Shown: positions 22,328 through 31,921, counted from the first letter of the stretch. The stretch is DNA of 64,000 bases from an uncultured Prevotella sp. (GCA_900554835.1 USJD01000001.1:1-64000), one strand, 5' to 3'. The notes: generated from the sequence alone by a model not told the origin. Program-made: numbers and translations.

Positions 22328-25300
22328 CTAGAGGGTATGTCTTATATAATATGCAGAAATCCAATTATCATATTGATCAGGAATCTTCTCCCACTCTCCT
22401 CGCTCATTCTTACGACTCTTATTACGTTGCTCACTGCGGAACTGTAAAAATGCTCCGCTACTAAAAGGCTGCTTCTCAAACATACGCTTCTGGATCTTAT
22501 ACGTGTTGGTCTGACCGTCCCAGAGTTGATATACGGTCAGCTTAGGAGAATACTTGGTATTAATGTCCATGACATAGCCTATATCTTTTTTCTCAGGCAT
22601 AACTACAGAGATGTAGCCAAGATACTCTTTGCTCCATTCTATTTGGCTCTGCAAAGGTACGTCCACATCAGGAACCATTGAACATAGCTCTTTAATTAGC
22701 CCATCTTGATCCTGCACTCGCCACTGCTTTTCTGTCTCGGTACAATACTTAGATAAAAGTTCTGGGGGCAAGTCACATTTATCTTTCTTGAGCAATTTCT
22801 TGCCGCCATAAAGGTTATAAAGATCTACTATGCGCAAAAGTGTACCCATCTTTCCAAACTCTTCAAAATATGAAAGCTTAATTAAAATGTCGAGAGCCCT
22901 ACTATTACCGGGGAACGCTTTAATAACATCAATGAATGAATCAAAAGTTTGTTCTCGCATATCATAAAGCTTATTCGCAACATCATTATTTAAAAACTTA
23001 ATAGATGCTACCCCTTTATAAATCCTATTTTCTTTTTCATCAGGCAAATAAGTATCTTTAGAGTGCCTAAATTTTGCAGGGAATATCTCTATGCCTTTTG
23101 ATTGAGCTAAATTTGTACCATTAACAATGTCATCCTCATTATTAGCATTATTTAAATATGCAGCTATAAACTGCTTTGGATAATAATAACGCATATAAGC
23201 ACAAGTATAACCAATCATTGAATAACCAGTACTGTGATTAAAACCAAACTGATAATTCGAGCTATCTTCTATAATCTGCAAGAATGCTTTTGCCTCTTCT
23301 TCTGCAACAGCTCTAGGCTTATCAGACTTTGAACAATATCCTTCTAATATACTAGGCATAGCTTTTTCTAGTCTATCTTTCTGTTTACGACCAATAGCTC
23401 TACGAATATTATCTGCTTCGCTACCAGTAAGACCACAAATCTTTTGTAGAAATGCAATAGTATCCTCCTGAAAAACAAGAAACCCAAAGTTATCCTTAAG
23501 CAAATCGTCTATAATTTCAGATGGATTATGATTGATTTCATGAGCAAGTAATCTATCTCTATATGATGCACCAGAAGGTCTTAAGGCTGCATTAACAAGA
23601 GACATATCATTAATTTTGTGTGGTTGAAATGATTGCAATAGCTTAAAAGCATAATCACCTTCAAATTGGAATATACCCGCAGGAGATGTAATAAGGTCTG
23701 ACCAAACCTTTTCATCATTCCAATTAATTTCATTAGATTTAGGATATGGAATTCCTGCAAGAGCACAAGTATCCTTAATAATTTCAACATTCTTAAGCCC
23801 TAGGAGATCGTATTTATTCAGAGAAACCTCGTGGCATTCTTCCATATTAATCTGCAGAATACGCTTGCCATCAGCCCAAAACGTTCCGTAGTTATCTGGA
23901 AGTGTAATAGGACTAACAATAATCCCTGCTGGGTGCATAGACTGAGAGACAGCAGTATTAAGCAGTCCATCAAAATAATAAAACAAATCTGGATAATCTT
24001 TTTTTGCTTTTTCTGGATCTACTTCATATGCCTTTTTAATATTTGCCACATCATCAAGGGAATAATCTAGAGCTCTACCTATTTCATCAATAGTACCCTT
24101 ATCAGATATAGTACCAATTGCTAAAATATATGCAGTATAATCTGCTCCAAAGCTATCAATGATGTGCTCATACACAAGATGACGTTGAGTAGGACTAATA
24201 TCTATATCAATATCGCCAAGTTCTTTTCTATCCTCGTTAGCAAAACGAGAGAATACAGTATGCCATACAACAGGATCTACATCAATAATATCAGTCAAAT
24301 ATGCTATAGTACTACCACCAACAGAACCGCGACAATACCCAATTGGGATGCTATTAGCCCAGCACCATCTAACAAGATCTGACATAAAGAGCATAAATCC
24401 AAGCATACCTATTTTCTTAAATACTCGAAATTCTTCTTTGACATTTATTGAATATTGAGGATCTTTCTTTATAACTCCTCTACGTACCTTATCTTTATAG
24501 CCCTCATTTACTCTTTGTTTAAGAACTGCTTCATCATCGTCATAACATTTTGCATACTTAAAAGATTTATCTAACTCAAAAGTCTCTACCGATTCTGCCA
24601 TCTTGTTAGTGTTTTCTATAGCTTCAAGATAGACCTCTTCCGGTAAAGCCCCTTGCGCCTTAAACATATCAACTAGTTCATCATAAGACTTATATGTAAG
24701 GTCAAATTCATCTTCATTAGTAAACACAATATGCTTGGCCTTTTGTAAAATCGAACGACATTCCGCCTTATATTTATTAAGGCTATGTGTATCAGTACCA
24801 GCTATTAAAGGCTTATTATATTTAATTGCCATCTGATACAGCCATTGATTATACTCTTTTTGCTCCTCACTATTTACATGCGGCTGTATTTCAAGATAAT
24901 CATAATACGGAATAAGAGTTTCATCACGCAACTTATTTAGAGGAGATGCAAGACACGCACTAATTTTAATGACATTATCTGATATATTTTTAAACTCATC
25001 AAAACTAATACGGTTTTTATAATAAAAGTGATCATCTTGTGTGGATTTATCTAGAAGCGAATTTATCTCCTTAACACCCTCATAATTTCGAGCAATAAGG
25101 ATGGTATGATAGTTATCACGAACTTTCTTTTTATTCTCTTCTAAAATTGCACTAAGCTCTTCCTGAGTTTCTGTTTCATCGCAACCAAGATGAGCTTCGT
25201 ACCATTCATCTGGTATCTCTGGATATTCAAACAGTTCTTTAGTGAGATATGCCTCTACTCCGTGTAGATATTTTATACCTTGTTCTTCACAATATTCTTT

Positions 25301-25453
25301 CTTTTCAATCCAATCATAACAATTGCCATGTTCTGTAAAGCATATTGCAAACTGCCCTAATTCTTTTGCTTTATCCACATAGAGTGTAAAGTTTGTACAT
25401 GAATCTAATAAGCTTAACTCAGTATGTAAATGATAAACTGTATAATTCCCCAT
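22328..25453 (-). CDS. dnaE: DNA polymerase III alpha subunit (DnaE-type, C family)
   Basis: 1041 residues. The N-terminus YHLHTELSLLDS is a PHP domain start. The palm has GSVGGSTIAY near 385 and GDIDIDISPTQRHLVYEHI near 410, with the catalytic Asp pair, then the fingers (QFEGDYAF, MSLVNAALRPSG, FQEDTIAFLQKICG) and the GFNHSTGYSMIGY loop. A tandem HhH and OB-like region follows. It replicates phage DNA with the helicase and primase encoded to the right. Confidence 0.95.
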   Translation of the reverse strand: MGNYTVYHLHTELSLLDSCTNFTLYVDKAKELGQFAICFTEHGNCYDWIEKKEYCEEQGIKYLHGVEAYLTKELFEYPEIPDEWYEAHLGCDETETQEELSAILEENKKKVRDNYHTILIARNYEGVKEINSLLDKSTQDDHFYYKNRISFDEFKNISDNVIKISACLASPLNKLRDETLIPYYDYLEIQPHVNSEEQKEYNQWLYQMAIKYNKPLIAGTDTHSLNKYKAECRSILQKAKHIVFTNEDEFDLTYKSYDELVDMFKAQGALPEEVYLEAIENTNKMAESVETFELDKSFKYAKCYDDDEAVLKQRVNEGYKDKVRRGVIKKDPQYSINVKEEFRVFKKIGMLGFMLFMSDLVRWCWANSIPIGYCRGSVGGSTIAYLTDIIDVDPVVWHTVFSRFANEDRKELGDIDIDISPTQRHLVYEHIIDSFGADYTAYILAIGTISDKGTIDEIGRALDYSLDDVANIKKAYEVDPEKAKKDYPDLFYYFDGLLNTAVSQSMHPAGIIVSPITLPDNYGTFWADGKRILQINMEECHEVSLNKYDLLGLKNVEIIKDTCALAGIPYPKSNEINWNDEKVWSDLITSPAGIFQFEGDYAFKLLQSFQPHKINDMSLVNAALRPSGASYRDRLLAHEINHNPSEIIDDLLKDNFGFLVFQEDTIAFLQKICGLTGSEADNIRRAIGRKQKDRLEKAMPSILEGYCSKSDKPRAVAEEEAKAFLQIIEDSSNYQFGFNHSTGYSMIGYTCAYMRYYYPKQFIAAYLNNANNEDDIVNGTNLAQSKGIEIFPAKFRHSKDTYLPDEKENRIYKGVASIKFLNNDVANKLYDMREQTFDSFIDVIKAFPGNSRALDILIKLSYFEEFGKMGTLLRIVDLYNLYGGKKLLKKDKCDLPPELLSKYCTETEKQWRVQDQDGLIKELCSMVPDVDVPLQSQIEWSKEYLGYISVVMPEKKDIGYVMDINTKYSPKLTVYQLWDGQTNTYKIQKRMFEKQPFSSGAFLQFRSEQRNKSRKNERGEWEKIPDQYDNWISAYYIRHTL

Positions 25454-25463
25454 CCTCTCACCT

Positions 25464-25655
25464 CTATCCTAAAAATTGTATTTGCACATAATAAGTCCAC
25501 TTAGGCTTCCAAAACTGCCACCACTTGCGCTTAAACTTATCAAATTTCATAATTTGAAACTGCCTACTCCAAAGAGTACTCTCAGACATAAACATATTTA
25601 GATCAACGCTAAAGATATCTCCGGGATGTAATTCATAAACTCTTACTTTGTCCAT
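25464..25655 (-). CDS. Small basic protein, 63 aa
   Basis: Sits between the polymerase and RecJ-like genes and contacts the latter's end. Trp/Lys-rich C-terminal half (FKRKWWQFWKPKW). No family recognised; could bind DNA or a polymerase partner. Confidence 0.65.
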   Translation of the reverse strand: MDKVRVYELHPGDIFSVDLNMFMSESTLWSRQFQIMKFDKFKRKWWQFWKPKWTYYVQIQFLG

Positions 25656-27250
25656 TACTCACACCTCCAGTCCTGAATTGTTAATTGTATATAATCAGAC
25701 CTACCATAATGTGCTTTTTCTAATGTTCCAATCGCCTTAAACGTGCCATTAAAATCCCAGCTACCGTTATAATTCCACTTAACAAATATTATGCCAGTAT
25801 TATTATCAATAATCTTAAGGTGTTTCCCCTTAGACATATTGCTGACTTCATAATCATCTGTTTCTATCATAACCATAATTGGCTCAAAATCTGTTCCACT
25901 AATCCTATTAAGGGCATTCAAGCTTTTAATTAAATTCTCAGTTACTTGACATACGTCAAGTTGAATATCCGCAGAAGTCTCACATACAAACTCAACATCT
26001 GAAAGTTCTGCTAAGATTGCTGTCTTAAATTCTTCAAACTGGGCAATAGGAATACCTGCACCACAAGCATTTTCGTGCCCAGCGAACCATCCAATACTAG
26101 TTTTATTGCAATACTCTATAAAACTCTTTACGCCAATAGCTCTCATAGAGCCACTAAATTCATCCTCATGTTTCTGAAGAACAAATAAAGGACGATTATA
26201 TCTCTCTAACAACTTATTACCTATCAGTCCACTTACAGAAGCTTCTATATCATCTGGAATAAAGAAAAACATACACTTATTGTCTAATTGTTCTTGTGCC
26301 TGTTCTTCCAAACTAGGCATAATACTCTCTACAATTTTATTCTGTTCTTCTCTACACTCATTAAGTCCTTTAACAATTTCTGCAATCTCATCTTCATCAT
26401 CTGATAAGAAAACCTGCATTGCTAAATTATTATGATTAACTCTATTAGCTGCATTAATTTTAGGGGCAATGCCAAAACTAATGTTCCTTGATACGAATGC
26501 ATAACCGCCATTAATCTTTTTGATACCGGGATTATGTAAATTCTTAAATGCTTTATCACAGATTGCTCTGTTTTCTGGTGAAGTCATACTGCACATATCA
26601 GCGACCAGCCCTGTGGCTGCTAAATCAATTAATTTATCAGAATAATCATCAAAATTCATGCAATCCATATACTGACACAGTTTCCACGTTACTCCTGACC
26701 CACTTAAGGCTGGATTGTCATAATCAACCGCAGAACTAACTAATATAATATCCAAGTCTTCCATCTCTTTGCGAAGCTCATCCTTAATTAGATGGTGGTC
26801 AGTAATTACAATCTGCACATCCTTATCCAAAAATCTCTTATACGGCTCAATAGAATCTTGAATACTATCTACAATCCAAACAATATCAATGTTATCCAAA
26901 AGGTTCGTATCAAAATTTTTTATACCATGATCCTTCTTCTCATTAATATATGTAAAAACATTAGCTCCTAAATGCTCCAAATACCTTGTTGCAATACTTC
27001 CTGCCGTTGCTCCATCAACATCAACATCAAAGTAAATCAAAAATGAAGTATCTATATCCTCTGCTCCATCTAAAATTACTTGAGCCGCCTTATCAATGTT
27101 ACGCAACTTCTCAAGTGGCAACATATCATTCTCGTCTGGATGTAGGAAGTCCGTGACATCTTCAATGCCACGGCTTTCTAATATTTCATCTATAATGTCT
27201 TCCTGTTTGAATTTTCTACCATCAATCTTTATATTCCATTCTTTTTTCAT
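25655..27250 (-). CDS. recJ: RecJ-like single-strand DNA exonuclease (DHH family)
   Basis: N-terminal DHH motifs: YFDVDVDGATAGSI near 74, WIVDSI near 125 and TDHHLIK near 148 that bind manganese. Later DHHA1-type GHENACGAGI near 395 and a C-terminal OB-like part. RecJ degrades single strands 5' to 3' in recombination and repair. Length fits. Directly upstream of the polymerase. Confidence 0.9.
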   Translation of the reverse strand: MKKEWNIKIDGRKFKQEDIIDEILESRGIEDVTDFLHPDENDMLPLEKLRNIDKAAQVILDGAEDIDTSFLIYFDVDVDGATAGSIATRYLEHLGANVFTYINEKKDHGIKNFDTNLLDNIDIVWIVDSIQDSIEPYKRFLDKDVQIVITDHHLIKDELRKEMEDLDIILVSSAVDYDNPALSGSGVTWKLCQYMDCMNFDDYSDKLIDLAATGLVADMCSMTSPENRAICDKAFKNLHNPGIKKINGGYAFVSRNISFGIAPKINAANRVNHNNLAMQVFLSDDEDEIAEIVKGLNECREEQNKIVESIMPSLEEQAQEQLDNKCMFFFIPDDIEASVSGLIGNKLLERYNRPLFVLQKHEDEFSGSMRAIGVKSFIEYCNKTSIGWFAGHENACGAGIPIAQFEEFKTAILAELSDVEFVCETSADIQLDVCQVTENLIKSLNALNRISGTDFEPIMVMIETDDYEVSNMSKGKHLKIIDNNTGIIFVKWNYNGSWDFNGTFKAIGTLEKAHYGRSDYIQLTIQDWRCE

Positions 27251-27263
27251 TCACATCACCTAA

Positions 27264-27497
27264 TTAAATACCAAAATAATATTCAGGAACATCATTCCCA
27301 TCCGAATATATTTGTATAGGTACTCCATAAAATGTTCTTACTACTCCTGTGTCAGTCATTCTATAGCAAATCTTAAAAGGATCTATACATGCAAAAGCTG
27401 CCATATTCATAAAAATCTTTTTAATAAATCCTTCTCCATATTGCCTGTTGTAAGAAAGAATATCATAAGAAATTCCTAACGTGAAATCATGTTTCAT
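27264..27497 (-). CDS. Hypothetical protein, 77 aa
   Basis: Small alpha/beta protein of aromatic character, its start overlapped by the stop of the gene upstream. No recognised motif. Confidence 0.65.
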   Translation of the reverse strand: MKHDFTLGISYDILSYNRQYGEGFIKKIFMNMAAFACIDPFKICYRMTDTGVVRTFYGVPIQIYSDGNDVPEYYFGI

Positions 27498-27700
27498 TTT
27501 CTCGCCACCATTAATTCATCTACGAACCCCTCTGGCATAATATCTGTATCGATATTAATACGTGGAGCTTCACCATCTTCTGCTGGATAACAATGAATTG
27601 ATATGTCCGAATAGTACTTATAACTTGCAATAGTCTCTGCATTATCAATTAGTGATTGCCCACAATACTTAATGTTCTTAATCAGGTTTTCTTTTGTCAT
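27494..27700 (-). CDS. Hypothetical protein, 68 aa
   Basis: Four-base overlaps with both neighbours support translation. Acidic, with IHCYPAEDGEAP in the centre. Function unknown. Confidence 0.65.
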   Translation of the reverse strand: MTKENLIKNIKYCGQSLIDNAETIASYKYYSDISIHCYPAEDGEAPRINIDTDIMPEGFVDELMVARK

Positions 27701-27912
27701 ATCTTCATACCGTACCTTTCTTCAAATTCTTTCAATTCTTCCTCTGTAGGCTGAGTATTTTCTAACCCATATATACACCCAGAATCAAAACAACATCCAT
27801 CGAGGTCTTCTCTTGTCTCAACCCACGAGGGATATTCTATCCAACCATATCTACACCCTTGACAATATTTCACTATGGGATCAATGCACCGTGTAGGTTT
27901 ATCATTCTTCAT
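27697..27912 (-). CDS. Small Cys-rich protein, 71 aa
   Basis: Cys at CIDPIVKYCQGC and CCFDSGC, six in all, in a pattern suited to a zinc site. Acidic C-terminal helix (TEEELKEFEERYG). Function unknown. Confidence 0.68.
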   Translation of the reverse strand: MKNDKPTRCIDPIVKYCQGCRYGWIEYPSWVETREDLDGCCFDSGCIYGLENTQPTEEELKEFEERYGMKI

Positions 27913-28147
27913 CGTTCATTCTCCACCAATCTTTCATATCCCACCGATAACTTTCTTGAGCTTCCTCATGCATTCTACTCAGCGCATCCTTCAAGAATGC
28001 TTTAGTCTGTTCATCCCAGCCAATGCACTCCAACTGCATACGAGCATTGTCATCACATTTACTTAAAGCATGATTTAAATTTCCAAGAAAAGAACGTGCT
28101 TTATTGTATGCTGGATAGAAATACTTATTATAATCAAATACAGTCAT
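27902..28147 (-). CDS. Hypothetical protein, 81 aa
   Basis: Start at MTVFDYNKYF, with GGAGGGAG ahead; the longer frame lies in the promoter. Helical, Cys/Trp-containing, no family. Confidence 0.7.
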   Translation of the reverse strand: MTVFDYNKYFYPAYNKARSFLGNLNHALSKCDDNARMQLECIGWDEQTKAFLKDALSRMHEEAQESYRWDMKDWWRMNDEE

Positions 28148-28161
28148 AACTCCCTCCAAAA

Positions 28162-28205
28162 TTAATTTTGTATTGTTATTATAACACAAAATTACCGATT
28201 GTCAA
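28162..28205 (-). promoter_or_regulatory. Promoter with conserved leader motif (28.1 kb)
   Basis: TTGACA 28200-28205, 16 bp, TATAAT 28178-28183, then ACAATACAAAATTAA. Starts the run of small genes toward the RecJ gene. Confidence 0.83.
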
Positions 28206-28533
28206 GATACTCTCGTAAGTTTTTACATGTCTCTTGACAAGTCTTGCCCCCATCTGCTGATATATAACCCCAACCTTTATCACATCCGATACATGGATTA
28301 GGAATATCCTTGGGAAATAGTATCCCCTTACTGAGACAATCTCTCGCCTTTTGAGACATTTCAATGAGCTCATCGATGAGGTGCTTTAAATCCTCGACAG
28401 AATGGCAACCATCATAATCACAGCCAATCTGCCATATAAATTCTAGCCATTCATCAGCACAGTTTGGCTCACACATATTACAACCTGTCTGTTCATCTTT
28501 CCAAAAGTTCACTTTATTTTTCTCCCTAGACAA
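28192..28533 (-). CDS. Cys-rich protein, 113 aa
   Basis: Nine or more Cys: CNMCEPNC, CDYDGC, CIGC and CQETC. Likely one or two structural zinc sites with a helical middle. Unknown function. Confidence 0.7.
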   Translation of the reverse strand: MSREKNKVNFWKDEQTGCNMCEPNCADEWLEFIWQIGCDYDGCHSVEDLKHLIDELIEMSQKARDCLSKGILFPKDIPNPCIGCDKGWGYISADGGKTCQETCKNLREYLDNR

Positions 28534-28781
28534 TCAACTTCAATAATATCATTATCTAACACATCTGTTTCATAAAGTATCTTTTCAAGTGCATGAAATT
28601 CACGAAAATAATATTCAAGCTCTTCTTTAAGATTTTGTACCGCTTCTTCCTTGCTTTCTCCATAACCACGTATGTTTTCTATATCTGTAGGTGAATAAAA
28701 TTCAGAAGTATCTATTAGATAACATACATGTGAACCACATTTTTCTTTTCCATCATTATAATGTGCAATTTTCATCAACAT
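28509..28781 (-). CDS. Hypothetical protein, 90 aa
   Basis: The segment GYGESKEEAVQNLKEELEYY resembles HicB-like/partial-RNase-H antitoxin folds, but the rest is short and no partner toxin is seen, so it is left unnamed. Overlaps both neighbours. Confidence 0.62.
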   Translation of the reverse strand: MLMKIAHYNDGKEKCGSHVCYLIDTSEFYSPTDIENIRGYGESKEEAVQNLKEELEYYFREFHALEKILYETDVLDNDIIEVDCLGRKIK

Positions 28782-28960
28782 GACTTTTCTCCTTTCGGTA
28801 TATATTCATCACACGCTGGGGTGTCTTCATAGCATAAATGCCCAAAAATAAATGTCAACCCTTTTTCACGTTCACCTTTTGTAGGATGACAAATATCACA
28901 GCAAAGATTCCAATCTCCACCGCCTATATAATGGTCACAGGTTCCACAATACTTAGACAT
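28775..28960 (-). CDS. Small Cys-rich protein, 61 aa
   Basis: CGTCDHY, CCDICHP and later Cys give three pairs: a likely zinc-binding mini-domain. Overlaps the next gene by seven bases. Confidence 0.66.
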   Translation of the reverse strand: MSKYCGTCDHYIGGGDWNLCCDICHPTKGEREKGLTFIFGHLCYEDTPACDEYIPKGEKSC

Positions 28961-28961
28961 A

Positions 28962-29372
28962 TTACTTCTCCTTTAAAAACTTCTTCATATCAAGTCCACG
29001 AAAGTTTTCTTGCCCCTTATAAATTTCGCCTTTATATGGAGCTGATTTCCAGTTGCTCCCTTCTGAAAATTTCTTGATATAATAGTTGTTTTCACCCTCA
29101 TGATATAGATTTTCAGCTTCTTTATCTGTCATATAAGCTTGAAACATGCCAACTCCGTTACAATAAAAGATGTAACCATTTAAGTTATTTTTGCACCATG
29201 CAAATCGTATTTTTCTATAAATCCAACCAAAGAAAGAAATAATCGCAACAGGAACGAGTAGCGCTGTCCAAACTAGTACTTCGTCATTCTCCTTAGATAG
29301 CAAATATACAATTGTGCAAATGACCTGCCACGCTATAATACCTATTACAGTAGAAATAATATAATTCATCAA
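28962..29372 (-). CDS. Membrane protein with two N-terminal helices
   Basis: Hydrophobic helices at residues 4-25 and 34-52, then a soluble tail of about 80 residues. One base separates it from the next gene. Unknown function. Confidence 0.7.
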   Translation of the reverse strand: MMNYIISTVIGIIAWQVICTIVYLLSKENDEVLVWTALLVPVAIISFFGWIYRKIRFAWCKNNLNGYIFYCNGVGMFQAYMTDKEAENLYHEGENNYYIKKFSEGSNWKSAPYKGEIYKGQENFRGLDMKKFLKEK

Positions 29373-29690
29373 TTAAACCTCCACACCAAAGCGTTCTTTT
29401 ATTTGCTTAACGGCTTCTGCTCTCATACCCATATGCTCATCTTCTAGCATATCTAGCAAATAATTTATAACATTATCACTTGCTTTCCTATTGGCTCGAA
29501 TGGCTTTTTCACGCTTTTCAGGATAGAAACTGCATATAGTTTCATCACCATCACAACTACACGCATCACATTCTTTTGTGCCATAACATACTCCATATGT
29601 GCTAAGATATGAGCTCTCTGGCATCCCAGTAAAAGCATTGAAAATGTATCTACGTTCTGATCTTTCATGATAACTACTACATTTTTCCAT
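29373..29690 (-). CDS. Cys-containing protein, 105 aa
   Basis: ATG 29690 has GGAGG five bases ahead. CYGTKECDACSCDG provides a compact Cys cluster; the C-terminal half is helical and basic. Unknown. Confidence 0.68.
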   Translation of the reverse strand: MEKCSSYHERSERRYIFNAFTGMPESSYLSTYGVCYGTKECDACSCDGDETICSFYPEKREKAIRANRKASDNVINYLLDMLEDEHMGMRAEAVKQIKERFGVEV

Positions 29691-29703
29691 ATTATCCTCC
29701 ACC

Positions 29704-30051
29704 TTAATCCATTTGATAAGGTTTATCTTCCAAGATCCAAACCTCACCATCTTGCCCTATAATATCATAAAATGTAACAAGTTCATTTAGATTTACATTA
29801 GATATTTTTGCTCTATATTGATAGCGCCCAGTAGGAATATCTTGCTCAAAATCTCTTACAAATATAATTAAAAGAGTTAGCACAATACATGCTATCGCAC
29901 AAACCGCCGCACAAATCGCATCATTATATACTGATGTCAACACAAAAAATACAATTGCTACTGCAAGTGAAATAATAACTAGCCATACATACCAAGGAGG
30001 CAATACGCTATTAGTTATCGCTGTCTGGCTTAAAATTTCAACACCACTCAT
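29704..30051 (-). CDS. Membrane protein, paralogue A
   Basis: Two membrane helices (about 20-40 and 46-66) and a soluble C-terminus with PTGRYQY....ELVTFYDIIGQDGEVWILED. The next gene upstream has the same tail pattern, so they are a duplicated pair. Confidence 0.72.
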   Translation of the reverse strand: MSGVEILSQTAITNSVLPPWYVWLVIISLAVAIVFFVLTSVYNDAICAAVCAIACIVLTLLIIFVRDFEQDIPTGRYQYRAKISNVNLNELVTFYDIIGQDGEVWILEDKPYQMD

Positions 30052-30401
30052 TTTTTATCCTCCAAAGTCCAAATCAGTCCATCTTGCCCGACAATATCAT
30101 AACGCAAGGCAAGCTCGTTTATATCGACAGTTTCATCAAGTAAAACCTGATATTCATAGCGGCCAGTTGGAACTTCTTTTCTGGAAACTCCACCCGTGAC
30201 AAGACAAAAGACAAAGGCCATAAGGAAGACCAAAGACCCCCAAGCACAACCTTCAGAACATTCGCCCATCGCTACCAAAAATAATAAAAGACTTAGAACA
30301 CCAAAAATAATTGCTGCAATCCACCAACCTTCTCCAACTATCTTGACAATCTCGTGCTGCGCCAGCACAGTTATTCCGTCAATCAGATATGTCATTGTCA
30401 T
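30048..30401 (-). CDS. Membrane protein, paralogue B
   Basis: Two membrane helices (about 27-45 and 52-70) then PTGRYEY....ELALRYDIVGQDGLIWTLED, matching paralogue A. Short overlap with it. Unknown function; possibly a membrane sensor pair. Confidence 0.72.
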   Translation of the reverse strand: MTMTYLIDGITVLAQHEIVKIVGEGWWIAAIIFGVLSLLLFLVAMGECSEGCAWGSLVFLMAFVFCLVTGGVSRKEVPTGRYEYQVLLDETVDINELALRYDIVGQDGLIWTLEDKK

Positions 30402-30549
30402 TTTTCAAACACCCCTCAATCGTTTTCAAACACTTTCTCCACTGACAAGCTACCGTAGCATCAAAGTCTCGTTCACATTCAAAGTTCAAGCAATCATAAC
30501 AAAACTGCCTCTCATAAGCCTCTTTCCACAGTGCTTCTTCCCCGCCCAT
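30379..30549 (-). CDS. Small Cys protein, 56 aa (paralogue of 30.5 kb gene)
   Basis: Strong site GGAGG with CTA before ATG 30549. FCYDCLNFECER and ACQWRKCLK match the gene upstream, so a tandem duplication. Probably a zinc mini-domain. Overlaps both neighbours. Confidence 0.66.
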   Translation of the reverse strand: MGGEEALWKEAYERQFCYDCLNFECERDFDATVACQWRKCLKTIEGCLKNDNDISD

Positions 30550-30697
30550 TAGCCTCCATCTCCTTATGATATTTAGCCCAATTCCTCCATTGACAAGCTA
30601 TTATATCTGAATAACCACGTTTACACTCGGAATTAAGGCAGAAATAACAGTAATTTACTCGCCACCAACTAATCCAACCCTGATTTTCATCGCCCAT
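30512..30697 (-). CDS. Small Cys protein, 61 aa (paralogue of 30.4 kb gene)
   Basis: Starts MGDENQGW; YCYFCLNSECKR and ACQWRNWAK mirror the next gene. An upstream in-frame ATG overlaps the previous gene and is less likely. Confidence 0.66.
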   Translation of the reverse strand: MGDENQGWISWWRVNYCYFCLNSECKRGYSDIIACQWRNWAKYHKEMEANGRGRSTVERGL

Positions 30698-30719
30698 TAG
30701 TTCTCCTCCATCTCTGCTC

Positions 30720-31037
30720 TTAGTTATAGCGTACATACCCGTGTTCAAAAAGCCATTCTTCACTTACGACCTGTGGAATACGATCAAAGAAATGTTCTTT
30801 ACACCAATTCCAATTTGATAACACCCCCCACTCTTTGAAATCACGATAAAAAGCTCGATCATCCCCAACATCAATATAGATACGTATCGTATCTGGTTCA
30901 CCCCATTTGTCCCAGATTTTAGGGTGAAACATACTCATCTGTGCAAGTTTATCTTGCTTATCAGGGGAGGAAGAACGAACGACAGTAATAAATTTTTCTA
31001 TATAATAAGTACAAAAGTCCTTGTATTCATTGTCCAT
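30720..31037 (-). CDS. Hypothetical protein, 105 aa
   Basis: Start at MDNEYKD, just behind the upstream stop. Aromatic, mixed fold (RIYIDVGDDRAFYRDFKEW). No family recognised. Confidence 0.68.
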   Translation of the reverse strand: MDNEYKDFCTYYIEKFITVVRSSSPDKQDKLAQMSMFHPKIWDKWGEPDTIRIYIDVGDDRAFYRDFKEWGVLSNWNWCKEHFFDRIPQVVSEEWLFEHGYVRYN

Positions 31038-31041
31038 ATAA

Positions 31042-31272
31042 TTAGTCCTCTTCATAGTCATCAAAGTATTCAAATTCCTCTGACTCTACATAGTATTCCT
31101 CATTCACATCTATGACTGTTACATAATTGCCAATGCTCTCAACAATGTCATCGAGGTTATCGCCTTCAAAATTCTCAATGGCTCTCTCAAGCTCCTCTTC
31201 GTCGCTATAGGCTACAAAAATCTGATGCCGGACTTTTACTGTCTCTTCTAGTTCAATAATTCTCTTCTGCAT
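31042..31272 (-). CDS. Acidic protein, 76 aa
   Basis: N-terminal coiled-coil-like helix, then a very acidic tail with repeated Glu/Asp/Tyr. Could be a DNA mimic or partner-binding peptide; unproven. Confidence 0.65.
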   Translation of the reverse strand: MQKRIIELEETVKVRHQIFVAYSDEEELERAIENFEGDNLDDIVESIGNYVTVIDVNEEYYVESEEFEYFDDYEED

Positions 31273-31284
31273 AATTAATCCTCC

Positions 31285-31497
31285 TTAATGTTGTTTATTA
31301 TACTGTAGATCACCGATAAAATTATATATGTCTTCCTTACAATCTTTGCATACATCCTTTAAATAAAAATCACAATCGCATATAGGATAACCATCCTCAT
31401 CTACCAAAGCAGAATTCTCATGCTTTATAGTGACACTGTACCTATAATCCTTGTGCTTCATTTCTCTGCCACATATATCACAAAATGTTTTAGTCAT
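31285..31497 (-). CDS. Zinc-ribbon-like protein, 70 aa
   Basis: CDICGREM and CKDC/CDCD pairs frame a beta hairpin, as in small zinc ribbons. AAGGAG-type site. Unknown function. Confidence 0.68.
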   Translation of the reverse strand: MTKTFCDICGREMKHKDYRYSVTIKHENSALVDEDGYPICDCDFYLKDVCKDCKEDIYNFIGDLQYNKQH

Positions 31498-31498
31498 T

Positions 31499-31672
31499 TT
31501 AGTCTCCTTTTAATTCGTTATAATGTTCTTCAATCCATCCAAACCAAATACACTTTACTATTATATCTGGATAATTTACAACATACATTAGGCATTTGCT
31601 TCGATTATTACATGCGGGACACGCAGGTTTAATTTGCTCAAACGGTGTTGCTTTTAATTCCATCTCATCCAT
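31499..31672 (-). CDS. Small Cys protein, 57 aa
   Basis: ATG 31672 has GGAGG five bases ahead. CPACNNRSKC forms the Cys core. Unknown. Confidence 0.64.
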   Translation of the reverse strand: MDEMELKATPFEQIKPACPACNNRSKCLMYVVNYPDIIVKCIWFGWIEEHYNELKGD

Positions 31673-31919
31673 AATAACCTCCATCTGGTGCATCTCTCTT
31701 ATAATCCTTACATCCTACTGGATTGCCGTGACATCCAACTTCGTAGACACATTTGTGACAATCTCTTGTAAACGGAACTTTATCTCCAAGTGCAACGTCC
31801 TTAACATCTACAAATTGTTCTGCATACTTACGCGCAGCTTCTTCTACAACTTCTGGATGTTCTCGGATATATTCATCAAATTTCTTAACGACATCTACAA
31901 ATATTTCTGGTGTTAGCAT
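31665..31919 (-). CDS. Hypothetical protein, 84 aa
   Basis: Helical N-terminus and CHKCVYEVGCHGNPVGC near the end. Overlaps the next start by eight bases. Likely zinc binding. Confidence 0.65.
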   Translation of the reverse strand: MLTPEIFVDVVKKFDEYIREHPEVVEEAARKYAEQFVDVKDVALGDKVPFTRDCHKCVYEVGCHGNPVGCKDYKRDAPDGGYYG

Positions 31920-31921
31920 AA

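Noticed and set aside
28509..28781. HicB antitoxin
   Set aside because: Only a short stretch resembles HicB and no HicA toxin gene is adjacent.
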